This document shows, in pieces, positions 14,012 through 20,160 of a DNA stretch of 23,071 nt. The position numbers and the translations under genes were made by a program. The stretch covers positions 1 through 23,071 of the forward strand of contig JAKPQT010000349.1 of the NCBI GenBank assembly GCA_029555885.1. The letters are read 5' to 3'. The DNA is from Chloroflexota bacterium (lineage in GTDB: Bacteria; Chloroflexota; Anaerolineae; CG2-30-64-16). The notes under the pieces were generated by a model. It did not search any database and was not told the origin of the DNA. It saw nothing but the letters and a program-made list of their open reading frames with translations. Every line of letters begins with the position of its first letter. The first letter of the stretch is position 1.

Positions 14012-14803
14012 ATGAAAGACTACCTCTCGCTCCAGCTTCAGGATATGGCGCCTCACCGGGCGATCCTGCGCGCCGTCGAATGCCGTTTCATGGCGCGCGT
14101 CCCGTTGACGCCGCCGGTGCTCGACGTTGGCTGTGGCGACGGCCACTTCGCGTCGATCGCGTATGACCGGTTGCCGCTCGATGTCGGCATCGACGTAATG
14201 GCGCGTGACCTGCCTGAGGCGGCCGCGCGCAAGGATGTATACCGCGAAGTGATGTTCGCCAGCGCGACCGAAATGCCCTTTGCCGACGGCAGCTTCAACA
14301 CGGTGGTCAGCAACTGCGTGATCGAGCACATCCCTGACAACGCGGCGGTGCTGCGAGAGATCAGCCGGGTGCTGGCGCCGGGCGGGGTCTTTGCAACGAC
14401 GCTGCCGAGCGAACACTACCCCGACTTCCTGCTGGGCGCGACGGCCCTGCGCAGGCTGGGGCTGGCCGGCGCGGGGCGGGCCTATGGCCGCTTCTTCAAT
14501 CGCATCTCCAACCACTTTCATGTCTACCCGCCGGAGGAATGGCGGCGGCGGCTGGCGGCCGTCGGGCTCATCGTGGAGGAGCACGCCTACTACTTTTCCC
14601 CTGCGGCGCACCGCCGCTTCGACCTGAGCCACTACCTGGGCGTGCCGAACCTGGTCAGCAAGCGGCTGCTGGGCCGGTGGATGCTGTTCGACGCGCAGCG
14701 CCGCGTCTTCGAGCGCTGGCTGCGGCCCTATTATGAGGAACCGCTGCCCGCGGTGGGCGCCTACCAGTTTGTCCTGTGCCGCAAGCACGCGGACGGGGGG
14801 TGA
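14012..14803 (+). CDS. SAM-dependent class I methyltransferase
   Basis: A 263-residue class I methyltransferase. Motif I is VLDVGCGDGHFA (about residues 36-47), which binds S-adenosylmethionine. ATEMPFADGSFNTVVSNCVI and the following EHIPDNAAVLREISRVLAPG match the Methyltransf_11 pattern. The C-terminal half is longer than the minimal domain and contains FNRISNHFHVYPPEEW and a tyrosine/phenylalanine-rich stretch, which probably shapes the acceptor site. The acceptor is unknown; the position among glycosyltransferases points to a sugar or lipid-linked glycan. The start at 14012 has GGAAG close upstream. The stop TGA shares its A with the ATG of the following gene (TGATG), so the two are translationally coupled. 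Confidence 0.85.
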   Translation: MKDYLSLQLQDMAPHRAILRAVECRFMARVPLTPPVLDVGCGDGHFASIAYDRLPLDVGIDVMARDLPEAAARKDVYREVMFASATEMPFADGSFNTVVSNCVIEHIPDNAAVLREISRVLAPGGVFATTLPSEHYPDFLLGATALRRLGLAGAGRAYGRFFNRISNHFHVYPPEEWRRRLAAVGLIVEEHAYYFSPAAHRRFDLSHYLGVPNLVSKRLLGRWMLFDAQRRVFERWLRPYYEEPLPAVGAYQFVLCRKHADGG

Positions 14804-16986
14804 TGGACGTTCGTAATGGGCGCGTCAGCGCCCTGCGGGGTGACGATACAGTTGAGCCCGCGGTCTCACCCGTGGGCTTGCGCCAGGCCGCGCGCGAGTG
14901 GGCCAGCATCTTTGCGGTGGTGCTGGCCTTCTGTCTGCCATTTCTGGACTTGGGCAGCGGCCGCCCGCTGACCGGCAACGAAGCGGAGATCGTCCAGTCG
15001 CTCGACTGGGCCCTGGTCAACTCACTGCGCGAGCACGGAACATTCCCGCTGTGGAACCCCTATTTACAGGCGGGCCTACCGTTCGTCGCCGATCCCTTCC
15101 TGCACGCATACAACCCGCTGGCGACCGTCCCTGTGCTGCTGCTCGGCGTGGAGGATGGCTTCAAGGTTGCCCTGTTCCTGAGCTTCCTGGCCGCGGCCTA
15201 CGGGGCCTGGCTATTGGGGTTGGCGCTCGGCCTGCGACCCATCAGTCGCGTATGGCTGGCTCTGATGTACGCGTTCACGGGGCAGGCCGTCGCGCGCTTC
15301 TTCCAGGGCGAATACGACTTCGTGCTGGGCTTTGCCTGGATTCCCTGGGCGCTTGCGGCCTCGCTGGCCGCGGTCCGCTCTGGGCGGTTGAGGTGGGCCG
15401 TGCTGGCCGCGGTCTCGCTGGTGTTGGTGTTCTTTTCCGGCAACGTCTATTACGCGTATTACACGACTGTCGTCATGGTGCTGTTCGCGGTGGTGGCAGT
15501 GGTGGGCGTGCAGCGGGATGTTTCTTCGACTGTGGGCGACGCGCAGCGTCGCACGCCTGCTCAGGATGCCTCATCCGCTTCCGGCTACCAGGGCATCCTG
15601 AGCGGAGTCTCGCCGTCTGCCCGGCGAGACGCAGTCGAAGGACGCCAGCGCGCTAAGCTGCGGCTAACCTTGCACCTCTCCCGCCTGCGCACCCTGGCCT
15701 TCATTGCGGTTTTGGCGCTCGGACTCGCGGCCGTTCAGCTCCTGCCGCTGGTCGAGTTCTGGCCTTCGCTGACCAAGCAAGTAGACCCGCAGCTTGCCGG
15801 GTCGCATACCTTCGGTCAGATTCTGAGCGACTACCTTTCGCGCGATCCCTGGCGGCCCGATGCTGCGGCCGCGCAGCCGCCGGAGGAATTCTACGCCTAC
15901 ACCGGCGTCTGGCCCTTCCTCCTGCTGCTGCCCCTGCCGTGGGCGGTGCGCCGGTGGCTGCGCGCGCGGCGCGCGCTCTGGCCGCTCGTGTTTGTCGGTG
16001 CGCTGGTGCTCTTCGCGCTGGCATGGGTCAATGTGCGGGCTATGCCGTGGGCGGGCATCTACGCGCGCAGCGAGCTGCTCAACCAGTTCCGCTATCCCAC
16101 GCGCATGCTTATCTTCGGCGCGCTCGGACTGTTGGCACTGGGCAGTCTGGGATTGGATGCGGTGCTGGCCGTGTTCGACGGGCGGCGCGGCGGGCCACTC
16201 AAGTTGTCGGTGCCGGGCGTCGCGGCCTGGCTGGGTGAGCGGGCTGGGTGGGCGCTGTTCATCATCTTCATTGTTGGATCGATCGGTGATGTGTATGTGA
16301 TGAATCGGCAGCATCTCGGCACGCGTGATCCATACCCGCCAGAGCACCAGACGACTCGTTGGCTGGCAGAGAACGTGCCCGGCGTGTACTACACGGGCAA
16401 CCCTAACGGCTGGCACGGCGCGCTGGTCGCCAATGGTCTGCGCTACCTCGATGCGTGGTACGGGTTCGCCTTCTACCCACCGCTGAACGGCGCGGTCAAC
16501 GCGCGCCAGGTGCAGGCCCGGCCCAACTACCAGATCCTGGGCACCGGACTGACGCCGGAGTACCCCGATGCCGTCGCACTTCAGCCGTTCGAGACGCACA
16601 CTATCTGGCAACTGCCGCACAGCCTGCCGTACGCTTTCGTGGCAGCGCGGTCTGCGTTGAACGATGTGGCGGCCGGCCGCGAGCTCTGGCGCGAGGATGT
16701 GATGGCCGTCGATCCGGCTATCGTCACTCCGAATCGCGTCGAGTTGGCGGTCGATGGGGCACCAGCCGCGGACAGCGATTTGGCGCTCGTCATCCTGACG
16801 TCGGGGTTCAAGGGATGGCGGCTGGCGGTGGACGGTCAGCCGCGCCGCTGCTCAATGTGGGCGGGTATCTGGCTGCGGCGGTGCAGCCGGGTGCGCGCAC
16901 CTACGCGTTCAGCTTCAGCCCATCCTCCTTCTGGCTCGGCCTCGCCATCAGCCTCATCAGCGTGCTGGTGTTGGTCGCGCTGCTAG
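14803..16986 (+). CDS. YfhO-like multipass membrane protein, frame broken near its C-terminus
   Basis: The open frame encodes 727 residues. The region FPLWNPYLQAGLPFVADPF with YNPLATVPVLLLG, and the later GFAWIPWALAA, match the YfhO family (Pfam 'bacterial membrane protein YfhO'). YfhO proteins are multipass proteins linked to glycosylation of surface polymers such as lipoteichoic acid. The C-terminal soluble part ends with the family block LVILTSGFKGWRLAVDGQP. After that (near 16840) the translation becomes cysteine/serine/arginine-rich nonsense, while the expected continuation (NVGGYLAAAVQPGARTYAFS, then a membrane helix) lies in the frame that starts at 16842. A single missing base explains this. 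The gene starts at ATG 14803, overlapping the preceding stop. A palindromic repeat is inserted in frame at 15522-15641. Confidence 0.8.
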   Translation: MDVRNGRVSALRGDDTVEPAVSPVGLRQAAREWASIFAVVLAFCLPFLDLGSGRPLTGNEAEIVQSLDWALVNSLREHGTFPLWNPYLQAGLPFVADPFLHAYNPLATVPVLLLGVEDGFKVALFLSFLAAAYGAWLLGLALGLRPISRVWLALMYAFTGQAVARFFQGEYDFVLGFAWIPWALAASLAAVRSGRLRWAVLAAVSLVLVFFSGNVYYAYYTTVVMVLFAVVAVVGVQRDVSSTVGDAQRRTPAQDASSASGYQGILSGVSPSARRDAVEGRQRAKLRLTLHLSRLRTLAFIAVLALGLAAVQLLPLVEFWPSLTKQVDPQLAGSHTFGQILSDYLSRDPWRPDAAAAQPPEEFYAYTGVWPFLLLLPLPWAVRRWLRARRALWPLVFVGALVLFALAWVNVRAMPWAGIYARSELLNQFRYPTRMLIFGALGLLALGSLGLDAVLAVFDGRRGGPLKLSVPGVAAWLGERAGWALFIIFIVGSIGDVYVMNRQHLGTRDPYPPEHQTTRWLAENVPGVYYTGNPNGWHGALVANGLRYLDAWYGFAFYPPLNGAVNARQVQARPNYQILGTGLTPEYPDAVALQPFETHTIWQLPHSLPYAFVAARSALNDVAAGRELWREDVMAVDPAIVTPNRVELAVDGAPAADSDLALVILTSGFKGWRLAVDGQPRRCSMWAGIWLRRCSRVRAPTRSASAHPPSGSASPSASSACWCWSRC
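15522..15641. repeat. In-frame palindromic repeat inside the YfhO-like gene
   Basis: The arms 15522-15571 and 15590-15641 are imperfect inverted copies that share outer TTCGACTG and inner GCTCAGGATGCC. Each arm has its own smaller hairpin: GCGACGC with GCGTCGC in the left, TCTCGCCG with CGGCGAGA in the right. The same words occur outside genes at 5502-5560. Here it is translated, adding a polar serine/alanine/arginine-rich stretch of about 40 residues between two membrane helices without breaking the frame. Confidence 0.75.
16840..16842 (+). other. Site of one-base frame break between YfhO-like and GT39-like sequences
   Basis: Codons GAC GGT CAG (16831-16839) are in the upstream frame. The codons encoding the conserved continuation begin at 16842 (GCG CCG CTG CTC AAT GTG). 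One base is missing between them, most simply one G from CCGGCGCCG. The local sequence has no long homopolymer and is not a classical slippery heptamer. Confidence 0.7.
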
Positions 16987-19334
16987 TCGTCGATGTGCGG
17001 CGGGCACGCCGCGCTGACCGCCGGGTCGTGCGCACGGAGGCGACCTACGCCGAGGGCGTACTATGGCCGTCCGATCTGTTGCCGCTGGAAGACGGGGCCG
17101 CGGTCCGGTTGACCGTGGAGCCGGTGCGAGCGAGCGCAGCGGTCTCTGCGGATGATGCCGAAGCTCAAGGCCCGGGACGCGCGGCCACGGACACCGATGC
17201 GCATAGCAAGCGGCTGGCGTGGGCGCTGTTCGCCGTTGCGCTCGGCGTCTATCTCCTCACCCGGCTGTACGCGCTGGACCGCTTCCCCATCTACTTCTTC
17301 GCGGATGAGGCTGTCCACAGCGTCCTGGCGGAAGACCTGATCGAGCGCGACTTCCGGGATGTGCTGGGCCGCACCTTTCCGCTCTATTTCGAGGCGGCGG
17401 GCAACCGCTGGACGCCGCTGCTGTCCGTCTATGTCCATGCCGTCTCGGTTGCGCTGGCGGGCAAGAGCATCATCGCGAACCGCGCGACCAGCGCGCTCGT
17501 CAGCCTGCTGGCGGCCGCGGCCATAGCCCTGATCTTGAAGAAGGTGCTCAAGACGCGGCATTGGTGGATGGGGCCGCTGCTGCTGGCGCTATCACCGGCC
17601 TGGTTCCTCCATTCGCGCACCGGCTTCGAGACGGTGATGATGTCATCGTTCTTCGCCGCCTTCCTGCTATGCTATCTGCTCTACCGCACGCGCAACCCGC
17701 GCTATCTCTTCGCGGCGGTCGTGTTCGGCGCGGCCACATTCTACACCTACTCTAACGGGCAGATGATCATGGCCGCAGCAGCCGCGCTGCTCCTGTTGTC
17801 GGACCTGCCTTATCACGTGAAGCAGTGGCGGACGGTGCTACTGGCGCTGCTGCTGGTCGCCGTGCTGGCCGTCCCGCTGCTGCGCTTCCGTGCCACGCAG
17901 CCGGAGTCCATGACGACGCACCTGCGCGCCATCAATTCCTACTGGTTCGAGGACAAGCCGCTGAGCGCAAAGCTCGGTCAGTTCATTGAGACCTACGCCT
18001 ACGGCCTCAGCCCCGCTTACTGGTTCACGCCGAACGAGCATGACCTCGTACGGCATCGCATGAAGGGCTACGGCAACCTTGCACTGCCGTTTCTGCCGTT
18101 CTTTCTCGTTGGCGTTGGGCTTTGCGTGTGGCGCTTCCGCTCTGCGCCGCACCGGGCCGTGCTGCTGGCCGCGCTCGCGGCACCGGCAGGCGCGACACTG
18201 GTGGACGTCTCAATTACGCGGGTGCTCGTGTTTGTCGTGCCTGCGACGGTGTTGATCGGGCTGGGGATCGAGACGGTGCTGGCGTGGGGGCTGCGAGTTA
18301 CTGCCGCAGAGCGCACAGAGGCCTCAGAGAAGAGGAATCGGCCGCTCACCCTGGAAACCGGAGGTTTCGTCGACAGAAGGCATTCCGGTATCTCTGGTCC
18401 CTCTATGGTCTCTGTGGCTAAGCTGGCTGTTCCACTCGCGTTAATCATCGTCCTGAGCGGCGCAAGCGTGTGGATGCTGCGGGATGCCCTGGTCAACGGG
18501 CCGGGGTGGTATAGCGATTACGGACTGTACGGGATGCAGTGGGGCGCGAAGCAGCTCTTCGCAGAGGCGATTCCGGAGGTCCTGGCTGAGAACCCGGACA
18601 ACCGCGTCATGCTCACCTCGACGTGGGCTAACGGCGCGGACACCTTCATCCGCTTCTTCCTGCCGGCGGAGCAGCGCGCAAGGGTGCAGATGCTCAACGT
18701 GGATTATTATATGAGCGAACGCCGCGCGCTGGATGACAACACCATCCTCGTGATGACGCCGGCCGAGTACCAGCTTGCAGCGGGCAGCCCGAAGTTTGCG
18801 CGGGTCGACGTTTACCGGGTGGTCAACTATCCGAACGGCAGCCCGGGCTTCTACTTCGCGCGTCTGGAATATAGTCCGAACTTCGAGGACCTGCTTGCGC
18901 CGGAGCGCGAGGCGCGCGTCAGGCCGGTGCAGGGACAGGTGGTGGTGGATGGCCAGCTTGTCGATGTGGAACATTCACCGCTCGATGTGGGCCAGTTGGC
19001 CGACCTGTTCGACGGCGAGCCCTTCACGCTGGTCAGGGGGCTGGCGGCCAACCCGCTGGTCTTCGACTTCATCTTCCCGACCGCGCGAGAGGTCAAGGGT
19101 CTAGTGGCGGATTTCGGCTCGATGGACTTCAGCCTGACCGTCAGGCTGTACGGGGATGCGACGGGTGAGCCGGTGGTGTATACTGAAGTGTATCGCGGCC
19201 AGCCGCCTGATCCGCACGTGACTCTGTCGTTCCCTGCCGCGCCGGAGCAGGTCGGCCGCGTGCGGATCGAGATCGAGCAGCTCAATCCGCCGGTGGACGT
19301 GCATATCCATGTGCGCGAGTTCAAGTTCGAATAG
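16842..19334 (+). CDS. YfhO C-terminal end fused to a GT39-like membrane glycosyltransferase
   Basis: This frame first encodes the missing end of the YfhO-like protein, with a last helix (FWLGLAISLISVLVLVALLV). It then continues with no stop and no in-frame ATG through a hydrophilic linker into a multipass GT39/PMT-like domain. That domain opens with FPIYFFADEAVHSVLAEDLI, where the DE pair in the first external loop is the expected catalytic site of lipid-phosphate-sugar dependent transferases. A soluble extracytoplasmic domain follows (about the last 280 residues). No convincing separate start exists, so a YfhO-GT39 fusion of about 1,500 residues broken by one base is the best reading; the left coordinate is the frame junction, not a proven start. 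A repeat is inserted in frame at 18304-18417. The end overlaps the next gene by 26 bases. Confidence 0.72.
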   Translation, partial: APLLNVGGYLAAAVQPGARTYAFSFSPSSFWLGLAISLISVLVLVALLVVDVRRARRADRRVVRTEATYAEGVLWPSDLLPLEDGAAVRLTVEPVRASAAVSADDAEAQGPGRAATDTDAHSKRLAWALFAVALGVYLLTRLYALDRFPIYFFADEAVHSVLAEDLIERDFRDVLGRTFPLYFEAAGNRWTPLLSVYVHAVSVALAGKSIIANRATSALVSLLAAAAIALILKKVLKTRHWWMGPLLLALSPAWFLHSRTGFETVMMSSFFAAFLLCYLLYRTRNPRYLFAAVVFGAATFYTYSNGQMIMAAAAALLLLSDLPYHVKQWRTVLLALLLVAVLAVPLLRFRATQPESMTTHLRAINSYWFEDKPLSAKLGQFIETYAYGLSPAYWFTPNEHDLVRHRMKGYGNLALPFLPFFLVGVGLCVWRFRSAPHRAVLLAALAAPAGATLVDVSITRVLVFVVPATVLIGLGIETVLAWGLRVTAAERTEASEKRNRPLTLETGGFVDRRHSGISGPSMVSVAKLAVPLALIIVLSGASVWMLRDALVNGPGWYSDYGLYGMQWGAKQLFAEAIPEVLAENPDNRVMLTSTWANGADTFIRFFLPAEQRARVQMLNVDYYMSERRALDDNTILVMTPAEYQLAAGSPKFARVDVYRVVNYPNGSPGFYFARLEYSPNFEDLLAPEREARVRPVQGQVVVDGQLVDVEHSPLDVGQLADLFDGEPFTLVRGLAANPLVFDFIFPTAREVKGLVADFGSMDFSLTVRLYGDATGEPVVYTEVYRGQPPDPHVTLSFPAAPEQVGRVRIEIEQLNPPVDVHIHVREFKFE
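18304..18417. repeat. In-frame CACAGAG-word inverted repeat inside the GT39-like gene
   Basis: The 27-base arms 18304-18330 and 18391-18417 are inverted copies matching at 20 of 27 positions, built of the words CAGAG/CACAGAG. The middle contains a small hairpin, GAAACC-GGA-GGTTTC. The element is translated as a charged segment (TEASEKRNRPLTLETGGF) between two membrane helices and keeps the frame open. Confidence 0.65.
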
Positions 19335-20061
19335 CCTGACCCTGACGGTGCTGATGCCCGCATATAATGAGGCGCGCGGGCTGGCGGTCAGTGTTGAGGC
19401 GCTGCTGGCCGCGCTGGACCGGCACGGCATCACCTATGAGGTGCTCATCGCGGATGATGCCAGCACCGATGCGACCGGCAGCGTGGCGGATGGGCTGGCG
19501 GCCATCCACGAGCAGGTGCGCGTGATCCACCATGCCGTCAACGAGGGCATCGGCGGTGGGTTCATCAGCGGGGTGGCGGCGGCGCGGGGGGAGTGGTTCA
19601 TCCTGATTCCGGCGGACCTGGCGATGGACCTGGCAGAGCTGCAACGGTATTTCGCCGCAGCAGAGACCGCGGACGTGCTCGTCGGCATCCGGTCGGACCG
19701 GAGTGACTATTCAGGCTGGCGGCGGATCGTGTCGTTCGTCAATATCGGGCTGATCCAGTTCCTGTTTGGGATGCGCGAGCGGCAGTTCAACTACATCACG
19801 ATGTACCGGCTGGTCGTGCTGCGCGCCATGACGGTCGAGTACTGGCGCAGCGCGTTCTTCCATGCCGAGACGATCATTAAGGCGAAGGCACTCGGCTACC
19901 GGATCGCAGAGGTCGAGGTGAGCTATGTCCCGCGCGGCACGGGCCGCGCGACCGGCGCACGCCCCGCGCTGATCCTGATGACAGTACGCGACATGTTGCA
20001 CTACTGGCTGCGGACGCGCGTGATTGGACGGCTATGGAGCACGAAGGCGCGAAGGCCGTGA
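19309..20061 (+). CDS. Glycosyltransferase family 2, polyprenyl-phosphate sugar synthase-like
   Basis: A 250-residue GT2 enzyme with a single catalytic domain and no clear membrane helix. The opening LTVLMPAYNEARGLAVSVEA and the nucleotide-binding ADDASTDATGSVAD fit the family, with IPADLAMDLAEL carrying the metal-binding acidic residues. MYRLVVL and HAETIIKAKALGYRIAEVEV in the C-terminal half resemble dolichyl/polyprenyl-phosphate mannose synthases. Such enzymes make lipid-phosphate sugars, the donors used by GT39-type transferases, which fits its position between two GT39-like genes. ATG 19309 overlaps the upstream stop (19334) by 26 bases. A later start (GTG 19348) would cut the first beta strand, so 19309 is preferred. 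Confidence 0.87.
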   Translation: MCASSSSNSLTLTVLMPAYNEARGLAVSVEALLAALDRHGITYEVLIADDASTDATGSVADGLAAIHEQVRVIHHAVNEGIGGGFISGVAAARGEWFILIPADLAMDLAELQRYFAAAETADVLVGIRSDRSDYSGWRRIVSFVNIGLIQFLFGMRERQFNYITMYRLVVLRAMTVEYWRSAFFHAETIIKAKALGYRIAEVEVSYVPRGTGRATGARPALILMTVRDMLHYWLRTRVIGRLWSTKARRP

Positions 20062-20077
20062 GTGACCGACCTGATAA

Positions 20078-20133
20078 GACAGGATTGACAGGATGGCATG
20101 AGGGGAAATCCCGTCAATCCTGCAAATCCTGTC
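20078..20133. repeat. Inverted repeat of GACAGGATT words
   Basis: GACAGGATTGACAGGAT (20078-20094) is matched in inverse by GTCAATCCTGCAAATCCTGTC (20113-20133) around an 18-base spacer. Each arm consists of two copies of a roughly nine-base word. It lies in the 99-base gap between the GT2 and DUF2298 genes. Confidence 0.7.
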
Positions 20134-20160
20134 CATAGAGGTCAGTGGAGCGATTTTTTC

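Noticed and set aside
16455..16841. The first 129 codons of the frame starting at ATG 16455 as part of the GT39-like gene
   Set aside because: This part is a shadow of the YfhO C-terminal domain, which is well conserved in the other frame up to 16839.
16840..16846. Programmed -1 ribosomal frameshift joining the YfhO and GT39 parts
   Set aside because: The sequence CAGCCGCGCCG is not a slippery heptamer and no downstream stimulatory structure was evident; a one-base loss or sequencing error is simpler.
307..20061. In-frame UGA selenocysteine codons in the visible genes
   Set aside because: Every complete gene ends at a position that fits its family length, and no TGA followed by conserved family sequence was found.
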